Shown: positions 46,686 to 56,192, counted from the stretch's first letter. The stretch is 64,000 bases of DNA from Rudanella lutea DSM 19387 (GCF_000383955.1 NZ_KB913013.1:6069157-6133156); one strand, 5' to 3'. Numbers and translations are program-made. Notes: generated from the sequence alone by a model not told the origin.

Positions 46686-47630
46686 ATGCTGACCCATGAA
46701 CACCTGATTCGCTTCTTACGGGCTAAACCAGCTATCAACCTCTCGCAGATTGAGAAAGAAGCCGGCATACCCGCCAAAACCCTCCATAAAGCTCTCACCA
46801 ATCAGAAAGATGTTCCGGCCAAGCACCTTTCGGCGCTCGACGAAGTACTGCGACAGTACGGCTATACGGACAGTCTGTTTGACAAAGCCACCGTTATTTC
46901 AATTGTCAACCACAAGGGGGGAGTGGGTAAAACCACCACAACTATAAATGTAGGCAAAGCACTTAGTCTACTTGGCAACCGGGTTTTATTGGTTGATATG
47001 GATTCGCAGGGGAACCTGTCGCAGTGTTATGGGGTACACGAGCCCGACGAGCAGGTTATTGATGCGTTGCTGGGCCCCTCTCCCCTACCCTTAGTCGAAA
47101 TTACGGAGAACTTATACCTCGCGCCTTCGGACATCCGCATGGCGTACAAAGAGTCAGAACTGGCCAACGCTATTGGCGCCGACCGGCGGTTGACCGTAAA
47201 GCTGGAAGAGGCCCGCTCGTATTTTGATTACATCCTGATCGACTGCCCGCCCAGCCTGGGTATCTGCACAACGTGCTCCCTGGTGGCCTCCAATTACTGC
47301 GTGGTGCCGATTCAGCCAGAGGCTTCGGCGTATCATGGCGTGGAGAGTTTATTTAACCGCATTGCCGAAGTCCGTACGTACATCAACCCCAACCTGACCG
47401 TTAAGGGCATTGTGTTTACGATGGTGTATAAAAACCAGAGTGTACACAAAAGCATGATGACACACATCCGGGACTCGTACCGTAACTTCAATATTTACGA
47501 TACCGTGGTTGAAGTGTCAACAGTTATCAAGCAATCGCAGGTAGCAAAAGAGGACCTTTTCACGTACTCACCCAAGTCCACGTCCTGGCAGCAGTATAAT
47601 CAACTGGCCACCGAAATCATGACCCTGTAA
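46686..47630 (+). CDS. parA: ParA partition ATPase with N-terminal HTH
   Basis: A 314-residue Walker-type ATPase for plasmid partition. Residues 1-62 form a helix-turn-helix-like domain (LSQIEKEAGIPAKTLHKALT) and the deviant Walker A motif is KGGVGKTT with K77 and K82. DMDSQGN (Walker A'), ILIDCPPSLG (Walker B) and a VPIQPEASAYHG block complete the fold. The presence of an N-terminal DNA-binding domain makes this a type Ia-like ParA, which usually represses its own operon. parB starts one base after its stop. Together with the rep gene and iterons, it marks the window as a low-copy replicon. Confidence 0.94.
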   Translation: MLTHEHLIRFLRAKPAINLSQIEKEAGIPAKTLHKALTNQKDVPAKHLSALDEVLRQYGYTDSLFDKATVISIVNHKGGVGKTTTTINVGKALSLLGNRVLLVDMDSQGNLSQCYGVHEPDEQVIDALLGPSPLPLVEITENLYLAPSDIRMAYKESELANAIGADRRLTVKLEEARSYFDYILIDCPPSLGICTTCSLVASNYCVVPIQPEASAYHGVESLFNRIAEVRTYINPNLTVKGIVFTMVYKNQSVHKSMMTHIRDSYRNFNIYDTVVEVSTVIKQSQVAKEDLFTYSPKSTSWQQYNQLATEIMTL

Positions 47631-47631
47631 G

Positions 47632-48474
47632 ATGGCAAAGAAAGATTTTATGAGCCTGATGAAGGAGAAAACGGTGGATGTACGCCCCTCCCTCCTATCG
47701 GCCGAAGAAAATATCAAAAGCCAGCTGGTTGTTCTCGACGAGTTGCGCAATCTGATTCCCCCGCTGACCGATGATGAACTGGCGCAGCTGGAACAGAATA
47801 TTCTGAAACATGGAGTAAAAGACCCGCTCACCATCTGGGAAACAACCCAGGCTAAAGCCGGCTTAGGAACGAGTGAAAGTCCTGCTTTTGTACTGGTCGA
47901 CGGGCACAATCGGCATCAGATCGTGCGAAAGCATGGGCGTGACTTTCGCATCAATCTGGTTCATTTTGATTCGCTGGTCGAGGTCAAAGATTACATGATC
48001 GACTATCAGTTGGGTCGGCGTAACCTTACGGCCGAGCAAGCCTCGTATCTGCGCGGCATGCGGTACAATCAGCAAAAGACACGCCGGGGGAGCAACCTGC
48101 GTGCCGATGCTCCGGCGGTCAACATTGCCGAAGTGCTGGCATCGGAGTACGGTGTCAGCAGCCGTACCATCCGGCGCGATGGCGAGTTTGCTTCGACCCT
48201 CGAACAGCTCGACCCCGACCTGAAACGGGATGTCCTGGCGGGCAAACTTTCAAAAACTGCGGCACAAAAGCTGGCCACTCAATCTGGCAAGGCTGAACAA
48301 ACATCGGATGCTAATACACGTTCAACTGCGCCAACTACAGATAAATCGGCCAGGCGCATAGAGACACTTGAAGGGCAGATCAGAAAATTAACCGAGAAAA
48401 GCCTGGATACGCAAAGCTGTATCAAACTGATTCAGAAAGCCAACGAGTTGTTAGGATTGCTGGGAACGAAGTAG
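47632..48474 (+). CDS. parB: ParB partition protein
   Basis: A 280-residue ParB/Spo0J-type protein. The N-terminal CTPase/nuclease-like domain shows IPPLTDDELAQLEQNILKHG, DPLTIW and VDGHNRHQIVRKHG; the middle carries a helix-turn-helix (VLASEYGVSSRTIRRDGEFA) and the end is a coiled coil (ARRIETLEGQIRKLTEKS). The R of the usual GxRR loop appears as GHNRHQ. It should load on a centromere near the operon or the origin. No match to chromosomal parS is visible; the CGATAGGACAG palindromes near the origin are a candidate site. Confidence 0.9.
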   Translation: MAKKDFMSLMKEKTVDVRPSLLSAEENIKSQLVVLDELRNLIPPLTDDELAQLEQNILKHGVKDPLTIWETTQAKAGLGTSESPAFVLVDGHNRHQIVRKHGRDFRINLVHFDSLVEVKDYMIDYQLGRRNLTAEQASYLRGMRYNQQKTRRGSNLRADAPAVNIAEVLASEYGVSSRTIRRDGEFASTLEQLDPDLKRDVLAGKLSKTAAQKLATQSGKAEQTSDANTRSTAPTTDKSARRIETLEGQIRKLTEKSLDTQSCIKLIQKANELLGLLGTK

Positions 48475-48476
48475 CT

Positions 48477-48542
48477 AGCGTCGAAAAAGAAAGCGCATGC
48501 TTTAGCCCTATGGCTGAAGCATGCGCTTTCTTTTTCGACGCT
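48477..48542 (+). terminator. Very long hairpin after parB
   Basis: A 66-nt hairpin: two 31-base arms (48477-48507 and 48512-48542) that pair everywhere except one wobble, with a four-base loop. The arms include A- and T-rich tracts, so it can terminate in both directions, but at 31 bp it is far longer than a normal terminator. Confidence 0.75.
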
Positions 48543-48761
48543 GGTGATATTGACGGTTGAACACAGTTATTCTCCGGTTTGGCGGTGGAAGCACAAATAC
48601 CTACCATCTTGTGTATTAACCATTTAAGCGTTGCGCACGAGTATGAAGAAAGCTAAAAGACGTTTTACTAAACTAAGGAAACCGTTAGTTGGCTTCTTAT
48701 CTTTTTTGGGTCCTGGTAGTCTACTGTAGTCGTTTTAGATAGCTGATACTTCTTATCCGTT

Positions 48762-49817
48762 ATGCGATTAACGTTTTATTTACTTTCGTTGGTTTTCTAT
48801 ACAGCCCATCAAGGGGCCTCGTTCAACCAATCGCCGGTTCAGCAAGTAGCAGCTGGCCATATACCTATGGTCGTGGCCGATGACAGAGGTACATTTCATG
48901 CCGTGTTTGGCCGACATGATACCATCTTTTATGCCACCGCAAAAAGCGAACATTCATCGTTAAGTGAACCCGTCGTGGTGGGGGTGTTACCTGAACTGGT
49001 TGCTGGAGCCAAACGTGGGCCCCAGATAACCACAACGGATAAATCTATAGTTATCACTGCCGTCAACCGTACCGGAAACCTATTTGCCTTCTCACTCAAA
49101 CGAAACACGAAGAATTGGTCGACAGCGTTTAAAATCAATGATGTAGCCGACGTAGCCAAAGAGGGTTTTCACGCTATTGCAGGCACTTCAGGTAACACCG
49201 TATATGCCACCTGGCTAGACCTTCGTACCGATAAGCGTAACAAACTGGTCGGGGCTACTTCTCACGATGGTGGACTTACCTGGTCAGAAAATAAGCTGAT
49301 TTACCAGTCGCCAAGCGGTACTATCTGTGAGTGCTGCAAAGTATCCATCGCTGCGCGTCAGAAGCAGGTTTACATTCAGTTCCGTAACTGGCTCGATGGC
49401 TCTCGCGACCTCTATATAACTCAGTCGACGGATGCCGGCAAGACCTTCAGCCCACCTCAAAAACTTGGACAGGGCACATGGAAATTAAATGCCTGCCCCA
49501 TGGATGGAGGAACCGTTGCGCTCGATAATTTCGGGCAGCCGGTCACCGTGTGGCGACGTGAGAACACACTCTACCTGTGTAAGCCACAGGAGCAGGAGGT
49601 AGCCGTTGGAACCGGGCGAAATGTTATCATGGCTACTGGCCTATCCCACCAGGTGATTGGGTGGGACGAGCAAAACACAATATGGGTTAAAGTGAATAAT
49701 CAACTTCCAGTAAAAATCGGGACGGGACAGTTACCAAGTATAGCCGTTGCTAAAAATGTGGCCTTTTGTGTCTGGGAAACTAATGGGCAGATTAATGCCA
49801 GAAAAATAAGCTTATAG
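48762..49817 (+). CDS. Sialidase-like BNR-repeat exported protein
   Basis: A 351-residue exported protein with a signal peptide (MRLTFYLLSLVFYTAHQG) and a six-bladed propeller pattern of sialidase type. Two Asp boxes can be read, SHDGGLTW and STDAGKTF, and the conserved cysteine block GTICECCKVS is typical of a Bacteroidota subgroup of BNR proteins often called exo-alpha-sialidase. The catalytic residues of true sialidases cannot be confirmed by eye, so enzymatic activity is uncertain. It stands alone between parAB and a DoxX remnant. Confidence 0.78.
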   Translation: MRLTFYLLSLVFYTAHQGASFNQSPVQQVAAGHIPMVVADDRGTFHAVFGRHDTIFYATAKSEHSSLSEPVVVGVLPELVAGAKRGPQITTTDKSIVITAVNRTGNLFAFSLKRNTKNWSTAFKINDVADVAKEGFHAIAGTSGNTVYATWLDLRTDKRNKLVGATSHDGGLTWSENKLIYQSPSGTICECCKVSIAARQKQVYIQFRNWLDGSRDLYITQSTDAGKTFSPPQKLGQGTWKLNACPMDGGTVALDNFGQPVTVWRRENTLYLCKPQEQEVAVGTGRNVIMATGLSHQVIGWDEQNTIWVKVNNQLPVKIGTGQLPSIAVAKNVAFCVWETNGQINARKISL

Positions 49818-49877
49818 GTAAACATGCATAACTAAACTGATTAGCTTAAAGCGGCCGCCCGGCTGTACCACACCTAA

Positions 49878-50156
49878 GTCGGTGCATTTGGCGATTTTCT
49901 CAACACCAAAGGCTTTTTTATCGGGCCCGTACTCGCATGGGGCGTTACACTCAACGATCTGGTCGGCGGCTTGCTGCTGGTACTCGGGTACGCCCGTAAG
50001 TGGCTTAGTGCCGGATTCATTATCGTCCTGATTACGGGCAACCTGTTGGTGCACCTACCCAATGGTTGGCTTGTAGTAGGGCATCAACAGGGAGGGATCG
50101 AATACAATGTCTTGCTTATTGTTTGCTTTTTGCTGGTGGCTTCCGCTAAAGGTTAG
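49878..50156 (+). pseudogene. DoxX family remnant (5' end missing)
   Basis: From 49878 to the stop at 50154-50156 the frame reads as the last ~90 residues of a DoxX-like membrane protein: GAFGDFLNTKGFFIGPVL, then AWGVTLNDLVGGLLLVLGYARKWLSAG in parts, and the family end HLPNGWLVVGHQQGGIEYN. A stop (TAA 49875-49877) lies directly before and no start codon or first helix is present in any frame. It is a truncated relic, so DNA between the sialidase-like gene and here has been lost or rearranged. Confidence 0.7.
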
Positions 50157-50300
50157 TGTCTCTGACTGTGCTATGAGTACCTACAAAGACAGCGGAAATA
50201 ATAGCTTTTCCTGATTCATCGTTTTTTTTCCTTAGGTTATCACCTTTAGGTTGATGGGCAGGGCGTGTCGCTACAGTTTTGTCAAAAAACACAAACGCAC

Positions 50301-51056
50301 ATGCAGCACACAACCCAACTTAAACAGGAAGTCCGCTGGCTCAAACGATACGTCCTGATATCGAGCCTTCTCTTCGCCCTTACCCTCTTCTCCGCTTACC
50401 GGCACATACAGGTTCAGCGCTTTGAGGTGATTGAAGCCGAGCGTATCAACATCGTTGAGAAAGACGGGACGGTGAAAATGATTCTGACTAACAAAGATCG
50501 GTTCCCCACCGGCGACGAACGGATCAACAACCGACCCACCAATAAAACACGGACCAAACGACCGGGGATGCTCTTTTTTAACGACGAGGGTATTGAAGCG
50601 GGCGGCTTTATCTTTGACGGAAAGAAAAACGCGGACGGGCATGCGGGCGGCATGTCGCTCACCTTTGACCGCTACGATGGCGATCAGGTCATGCAGATGC
50701 TCAGCACCGATCAGATGGTGAAAGGTAAACGCTACACCCAGCACGGGCTGGCCTTCAACGATTACCCTAATGATACGCTCACTCAGCGGGGCTTCAGCTA
50801 CCATGTTGATCAGCTTATGGCCGAGAAAGACCCCGCCAAACGCAAGGCGATGGAAGCCAGTATGCGCCAGCAGGGCATGTTTAGCGTACCCCGTATCTAT
50901 CTGGGTCGTACCGGCGATGCTAACAACGGCCTCTATCTGTTCGATAAAGCAGGAATGCCCCGCGCCATGCTTTACGTAGACAAACAAAATCAGGCTAAAC
51001 TCGAATTCTTCGATGACAAAGGCAACGTCGTTGATTCATGGCCAAAACAAAAATAA
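50301..51056 (+). CDS. Unknown single-pass membrane protein
   Basis: A 251-residue protein I do not assign to a named family. The ATG at 50301 puts one transmembrane helix at about residues 18-35 (YVLISSLLFALTLFSAY), then a soluble part with repeated short beta hairpins of the form IxxxDGTVKMIL, RPGMLFFNDEGIEAGGFIF, IYLGRTGDANNGLYLFDKAG and LEFFDDKGNVVDSW. These look like successive beta-strand repeats that carry D/N-G turns. It lies 10 bases before a LytS-type kinase gene, so it is probably a partner or input protein of that two-component system. Confidence 0.75.
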   Translation: MQHTTQLKQEVRWLKRYVLISSLLFALTLFSAYRHIQVQRFEVIEAERINIVEKDGTVKMILTNKDRFPTGDERINNRPTNKTRTKRPGMLFFNDEGIEAGGFIFDGKKNADGHAGGMSLTFDRYDGDQVMQMLSTDQMVKGKRYTQHGLAFNDYPNDTLTQRGFSYHVDQLMAEKDPAKRKAMEASMRQQGMFSVPRIYLGRTGDANNGLYLFDKAGMPRAMLYVDKQNQAKLEFFDDKGNVVDSWPKQK

Positions 51057-51066
51057 TCGGTTGACA

Positions 51067-52116
51067 ATGCGCAAAGTTCAAGCCAACTGGAAAGGTCTAC
51101 TGCTGTTAATGATCTTCAGCTATGTGATGGCGCTTAGCTATGCTGTGCAGGGCGGTTCGTGGGAGTCGTTCAGCTTCAAGGTTGATGCACCGTGGTGGAT
51201 CTTTCTGCAGGGCTTGCTTATTATTCAATGCATTCGCTGGGCAAGGGGCTTCGTTGGCCCCTACCAGCCCGCCTATAACCGCATTGGTACCTACTATGCC
51301 AGATTATGGGCGGGCAGCCTATTGCTTTTTCTGTCCGTAAAAAAAAGCCTTTCTCTGGTAGTTGCGCTGGCATTTGGCAACATGGCTCGCAACTTCAATA
51401 CATACACCCTGCTGTTTTCCACGCTCGACGATCTGCTTCTTTTTAGCCTGGTTGGAAACGCTTATTTACTATGGCGGTATGTGCAGGATAACCATGCGCT
51501 GCAGCAACGGGCGTTGGCAGCGGAAAAAATAGCTATTCAGCACCAGTACCAATCGCTCAAAAAACAGCTCGATCCGCATTTCCTGTTCAACAATCTGAAC
51601 GTTCTCTCGCAGCTGATTGGTGAAGATAGCCACCGGGCCGACCGCTTTCTGCATAAATTATCGGACCTGTATCGGTACACGCTGCAACACCAAACCGGCG
51701 ATCTGGTGCGGTTGGCCGACGAGTTGACGATTGCCCAGCACTACCTGTTTCTGATTAATGAACGGTTCGATAACGGCTACCAGCTAATACTCCCTCCCGT
51801 GCCCGGTCTCACCGACCGCTATGTTCCCTGTTTCTCGGTGCAGAATCTGGTAGAAAATGCCGTAAAACACAATGTAGGCACGCCCGAAACACCGCTGCTG
51901 ATTACGATTTGCTGCACACCGGACTCCGTAACTGTCGAAAATCAACGTAGGCCCCGTAAGTCTGAAAGTGGGGGTATTGGCCTGCAAAACCTGCAAAAAC
52001 AATACGCCATTCTTTCGAACCGCACAATCAAGATTGAGCAAACAGAGACCTATTTCCGAGTTATCTTGCCGCTTTTAACCGTTGCCGATGATGAACGTAG
52101 TGCTGATCGAAGATGA
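51067..52116 (+). CDS. LytS-type sensor histidine kinase
   Basis: A 349-residue inner-membrane kinase. The ATG at 51067 is preferred; an in-frame start at 51013 would overlap the gene before it. Four hydrophobic helices fill about residues 8-150, followed by a coiled linker and the His_kinase domain with LKKQLDPHFLFNNLNVLSQL (His in DPHF) and an NLVENAVKHN ATPase motif. The C-terminal G box is short (GGIGLQNL). Its end overlaps the response-regulator start by about 29 bases. It is the second LytS/LytR pair in the window. Confidence 0.92.
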   Translation: MRKVQANWKGLLLLMIFSYVMALSYAVQGGSWESFSFKVDAPWWIFLQGLLIIQCIRWARGFVGPYQPAYNRIGTYYARLWAGSLLLFLSVKKSLSLVVALAFGNMARNFNTYTLLFSTLDDLLLFSLVGNAYLLWRYVQDNHALQQRALAAEKIAIQHQYQSLKKQLDPHFLFNNLNVLSQLIGEDSHRADRFLHKLSDLYRYTLQHQTGDLVRLADELTIAQHYLFLINERFDNGYQLILPPVPGLTDRYVPCFSVQNLVENAVKHNVGTPETPLLITICCTPDSVTVENQRRPRKSESGGIGLQNLQKQYAILSNRTIKIEQTETYFRVILPLLTVADDERSADRR

Positions 52117-52858
52117 GAAACCGGCCCGTAAAAAATTGCTTCAGTTCATCCAGCAGTACCCCACTCCCATGGAGGTGTTGGCCGAACTCACCACCGTGGC
52201 CAACGTGACCACCTATCTCCAGACAGGCCCCACACCCGACCTGATTTTCTCAGATATTGAACTGCTCGATGGCAACGTGTTTGAAGCTTTCAGGGTTATT
52301 GCCCCGCCCTGCCCGGTTGTCTTCACTACAGCTTACCAAGAGTTCTGGCTCGATGCATTTGGGCACAGTGGCATTGGCTACCTCCTCAAACCGTTTGACT
52401 ACGAACAGTTTGCAAAAGCCGTCGGGCAGTATGAGACGCTTCGACGGAATTTTGAGGACAAGCAACGTAGTCTATTACAGCGTCTGGAAACCTGGTTTGG
52501 TAAGAGTCCGTCCGTTAGCTACGCGACTCGATTCCCGGTCAAAAGGAGCGACGGCATTTATTTGCTCGAAACTGCGACAATTGTCTATGTTAAAGCCGAT
52601 GGTCCAGTGCTCAAAGCCATTGACGAAGCAGGCCGAACGCACCTGATCACCGACGACTCGCTAAGTAACTTTCAAACCAAGCTGGACCCGGCCGAGTTTT
52701 TCCGCATTAACCGGAGCGAGATTGTCCAGAAGCGATTCATCAGAAAGATTGACTACTACACCAAAAATACCCTCGCGTTGTATTTCACTCACTCTCCCGA
52801 CTGCCTTATCACCAGCCAAAGCCAAACTGCCAATTTCAAAAAATGGCTACTGACGTAG
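52088..52858 (+). CDS. LytTR family response regulator
   Basis: A 256-residue regulator with a receiver domain (VVLIEDEKPARKKLL; phospho-acceptor D56 in IFSDIELLDGN; TTAYQEFWLDAF) and a LytTR domain (RFPVKRSDGIYLLETATIVYV in parts, FFRINRSEIVQKRFI). Two ATGs at 52088 and 52091 are possible; the second gives the more usual MNVVLIEDE opening. It is coupled by overlap to the kinase before it. Confidence 0.93.
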   Translation: MMNVVLIEDEKPARKKLLQFIQQYPTPMEVLAELTTVANVTTYLQTGPTPDLIFSDIELLDGNVFEAFRVIAPPCPVVFTTAYQEFWLDAFGHSGIGYLLKPFDYEQFAKAVGQYETLRRNFEDKQRSLLQRLETWFGKSPSVSYATRFPVKRSDGIYLLETATIVYVKADGPVLKAIDEAGRTHLITDDSLSNFQTKLDPAEFFRINRSEIVQKRFIRKIDYYTKNTLALYFTHSPDCLITSQSQTANFKKWLLT

Positions 52859-53171
52859 CATCCTCGCATTAGGTGAAGCGTACCAGTACAATTACATTTG
52901 TGAGATCACGAGCATTAACCCAACCCTCCAACACAAAACAATATTTCGCCTAATCAACAAAAACTAACAAATATCCTTCAAAAACATTTGCAGTATAAAT
53001 ACTTACCTAATTTTATATAAGTATCATAAAATCAGCTAAACGTTTCAAATACATCCCGCCAAGCGCACATTCCTCTTTTGGTGTGTAGATGAAATCCTTG
53101 AGACCTCTACTCTATCACACCTGAAAACTATGCCCAGACTCCCATCACTTTTGAGACAGGATACACGTTAA
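52859..53171. other. AT-rich intergenic region
   Basis: 313 AT-rich bases between two convergent genes. I see no gene, no clear terminator and no strong repeat. Confidence 0.5.
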
Positions 53172-55646
53172 TCATCGATACTCCAGCAGGGTGGTCGCCG
53201 TGCAAGCTTTGTCAGCTTTAAAACGAATCCAACGGGCTTCAAACTCAGCCGGAAACTGGTGAGTAACCCTTTTTCCCGGTTCGACCGTAATGGTTTTATA
53301 GGCCATCCACTGTCCAGTACCTACAGGGTCAGCTTCGATAGTGAACCTGATCGGGGTGGTTGCTTTGTGCGATATGTTGAGCGTTCGTTTGTCGTAATAA
53401 CCGATCAGATAAGGGTCTGAGGGCATATTAGCTTCTGTAAGCGTGTTGTACCAGGGTCCACCCCGGCCTGTAGGCTTACCCAGTTTCCACAGATCGTCGA
53501 TGGCACCCGCCCAAACCGCGGCCTTTCCATCGTCGGAGAGGATAATGTGCTCCTTGCCCGCTGCCGAAACCAAATCAATACCCGTCATCACAAGCAGCCC
53601 TCGATACGATGCATAGTCATTAATTCGTAGCCCGTGCGAAGCAACAGGCTTGACCTTGGCGTAACCATCCGCATTTTCGGCCGGAAGTTCATAGAACGTC
53701 CCATGACAATTAAACAGATCCCGCTCTGTAGCTACTTCCCGGCAAATGCGTAGTTGACCTTCATGGGTCAGGGATGTGAATCGGTCGTCACCCAACGGAA
53801 AACGCCAGCGCCGACCTTTCTCGTCGACAATCAAAACCGATGCAGCTTCAACGGATACGACCTCTTTGGGGATTGCAAATTTAGACTGGATGAAAGCCTG
53901 TGTCGTATCGTCCTGCTTTCTTTTCAGGTTCATACTACCATCCAGCTCGTAGTAACCGATTGTTCTCAGCTGACCACCCGCACTTTCCTGGGCCAGCAGG
54001 CCGAGGGCCCGCCGGTTGTTGCCCAATCCATACAGAAGTCCACCGGTTGTTGCAGACGCCCTTACCGGGCTCAATCCTGAAAACATGGGGTGGGCATTCA
54101 GAGACCGATTATCTTGGGTGGCGTAGGTAAACTGTATTGTCAGCCGGGCCGCTTTGTCAGCCCGAACCCGAATCCACTCCCCCGGTGCATTGGCCGCAAA
54201 CCCCAGTCGACTAACCTGCCCTCCAGCCAGCGAAGTGGTTTGGAGACGAGTCCAATTGCCTGTACCCTTTGGATCAATCTCAAATGTGAGGGTTATGGCT
54301 TGTTCACTATGGTTTTGCACCCAGGCTGAACGTTTTTTCCAACCTGCAAACAGAAACGGTTCAGAGGGTGTGTTGGCCGCAACGGCCTCATTCAACCAAA
54401 CAGCGCCTTCTGCCGTGCTGGGCCCGAGTTGATCCGGCAAAGTCAGGGGCGTAAACCACAGATTTGAGTTCGACTGCCCCGGCCCTTCAATACCTCCCTT
54501 TTCTTTACGCCTGTTCAGAAACTCCTTCTGGGCCGAATCATCGCATCCGAAAACCAGTTGGTCGTTCCAACGGGTGAAATCACCTATGACTTTAAGGTAG
54601 GCCGATCGGGGTCGAATCCCCCGCGTATTTGACACCGAAAAGCCGCCCGGAAACCGCCAGAACAGCCCATGCATCGTCATTAGGAAATCAGGCTTTCCGG
54701 CCTCACTAATGTCCCGGATGCGGGGCCATTCGGTATTCCAGCCGTGGGCTCCGTCGTAGGCATGGCTCCCTTTTGGAAGCCGGAAAAACGACCATTTACC
54801 ATTCCCCCGAACCCCCAGTAGTACCGATTTGTGGTCCCATCCAGTAGCCCAGATTGGATCTGTTTCGGGATTGGCATTTCCGTAAATGCCGCCCGGTCCT
54901 GTCACCTCCACAAACTGGTTTCGGCGGACTACTGTCCAGTCTTTACCGTTCCATTCGGCCAGCACTCCGGCTTCGATATCAAACTGTTTGAGTGCCAATG
55001 GACCCGGTTCACCGTTATTAGAATAGACCATCACGCCCTGCCCCGAATAAACCCCTTTGCCGTGGGCTCCGGGCAGTAAGGCCCCCCGGTGGTGGTTGGC
55101 CACATCGTCGGCTTTGGGCTGCTTTACATTCCCATCGGGGTAAAGCAGCGTTGTTTTCAGGCTTTGGGTATTCACGCGATAGAAACCCTCCTCCATAGTC
55201 GCCAGCAACAAATGGTGCCCGGGATCGGTCAAATCCCGCGCCAGCCCGGTATAGCGACCGGGCGCTTCGCTATAGGGAATGACGCGAACATGCCGATTGG
55301 CATCAATCGCGTAGGGTCCGATAAATAACTGATTACTCTCCCGATGAATCATCCTGTTGGCGGGCGTCCCCCCTGTGCTTTCCGGCCGAATGGTCAGGTT
55401 TAGATCAGGGGTGATTTCATAGAGTTTATCTGAGGAACCAAAGGGTAAATGGGGGCCATAGGTAATTACCCAGAGCCGATTAGCCCATGGTACTACCGCC
55501 CCAGTTCCGCATTCGCCCTCATTATTATAGTATGCCAGATGCGGGAAGATACCGCTAAATTGAGGACGCCCGGTCAAAGGTTGGGCCTTAGCCAAACCCA
55601 CAGCCCAAAGTATAAATAGCGCTATTTGCAAGCCAGATACATTCAT
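53172..55646 (-). CDS. Large exported protein of unknown function with a duplicated module
   Basis: An 824-residue exported protein; the ATG at 55646 gives the signal peptide (LQIALFILWAVGLAKAQ). I do not recognise a named family. The sequence looks like beta-propeller blades (LWVITYGPHLPFGSSDKLYEI, LIVDEKGRRWRFPLGDD, ILSDDGKAAVWAG in parts). A module of about 100 residues occurs twice, at about 420-520 and at the C terminus: FLFAGWKKRSAWVQN / YLIGYYDKRTLNIS, then DPKGTGNWTRLQT / DPVGTGQWMAYKT, then EWIRVRADKAARLTIQF / RWIRFKADKACTATTLL. The module looks like a beta-sandwich. Nothing points to a catalytic site. It is alone between the lytR gene and the rep module. Confidence 0.75.
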   Translation of the reverse strand: MNVSGLQIALFILWAVGLAKAQPLTGRPQFSGIFPHLAYYNNEGECGTGAVVPWANRLWVITYGPHLPFGSSDKLYEITPDLNLTIRPESTGGTPANRMIHRESNQLFIGPYAIDANRHVRVIPYSEAPGRYTGLARDLTDPGHHLLLATMEEGFYRVNTQSLKTTLLYPDGNVKQPKADDVANHHRGALLPGAHGKGVYSGQGVMVYSNNGEPGPLALKQFDIEAGVLAEWNGKDWTVVRRNQFVEVTGPGGIYGNANPETDPIWATGWDHKSVLLGVRGNGKWSFFRLPKGSHAYDGAHGWNTEWPRIRDISEAGKPDFLMTMHGLFWRFPGGFSVSNTRGIRPRSAYLKVIGDFTRWNDQLVFGCDDSAQKEFLNRRKEKGGIEGPGQSNSNLWFTPLTLPDQLGPSTAEGAVWLNEAVAANTPSEPFLFAGWKKRSAWVQNHSEQAITLTFEIDPKGTGNWTRLQTTSLAGGQVSRLGFAANAPGEWIRVRADKAARLTIQFTYATQDNRSLNAHPMFSGLSPVRASATTGGLLYGLGNNRRALGLLAQESAGGQLRTIGYYELDGSMNLKRKQDDTTQAFIQSKFAIPKEVVSVEAASVLIVDEKGRRWRFPLGDDRFTSLTHEGQLRICREVATERDLFNCHGTFYELPAENADGYAKVKPVASHGLRINDYASYRGLLVMTGIDLVSAAGKEHIILSDDGKAAVWAGAIDDLWKLGKPTGRGGPWYNTLTEANMPSDPYLIGYYDKRTLNISHKATTPIRFTIEADPVGTGQWMAYKTITVEPGKRVTHQFPAEFEARWIRFKADKACTATTLLEYR

Positions 55647-55880
55647 ATACAGTAAGTTTTTGCAATCCAATCGACTCAATCAATAGCCAGTTGATCTTTG
55701 TTTCAACTTCCGTCGCTATTCCGGCGATTCCACACTCATTTACTCAAAAGCGACTTGGCTTAATACGTTACTGAAAGAGGTCATGTAGGAATATTTTTCC
55801 ATTACCTTCAGACAGACGATAGAAGAGCACGTATGCAACCCTAGTCTGTATTCATACTAATTCACTTATTGGTTTGGTGT

Positions 55881-55919
55881 TTTTGGATCGATAGGACAGT
55901 CTGTCCTATCGATCCAAAA
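55881..55919. repeat. CGATAGGACAG palindrome, copy 1
   Basis: Two perfect 19-base arms (55881-55899 and 55901-55919) around a single T. The core CGATAGGACAG/CTGTCCTATCG is shared with copies at 55956-55978 and 59258-59288, while the outer bases differ between copies, so the core is the conserved unit. Confidence 0.8.
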
Positions 55920-55955
55920 CAAAAAATAGTGAGGCAATCCATCCGTTAAAAAATC

Positions 55956-55978
55956 CGATAGGACAAGCTGTCCTATCG
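55956..55978. repeat. CGATAGGACA palindrome, copy 2
   Basis: Ten-base perfect arms (55956-55965 and 55969-55978) around AGC, 75 bases after the start of copy 1. It carries the same core with a three-base centre. Confidence 0.8.
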
Positions 55979-56155
55979 AGAACCGATTGCATACAGACGA
56001 CTTTTCAATTCCCTTAAAGTTATCTCATCATGTGGCTTTTTATGCGCCACATTTCAAGCTTTGTATAGGGTTACTCTACCAAAGCTTACTCCAGAAAAGC
56101 CACAATACTATCATGTATATCAGGTGTAGTTTCAGAATAATTGCTCTTGATTAAA

Positions 56156-56192
56156 AACCCCAAAAAGTATTTAATAAATACCTTTTGGGGTT
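56156..56192 (-). terminator. Hairpin downstream of rep
   Basis: Arms 56156-56173 and 56175-56192 pair over 18 bases with one mismatch; the effective loop is the AT-rich centre. It lies about 180 bases beyond the rep stop and may end the rep transcript. Nothing coding is visible between it and rep. Confidence 0.6.

Noticed and set aside
50232..50252. TTAGGTT direct repeats before the second LytS/LytR operon
   Set aside because: The spacing is 14 bases, which does not fit LytTR sites, and the word is short.
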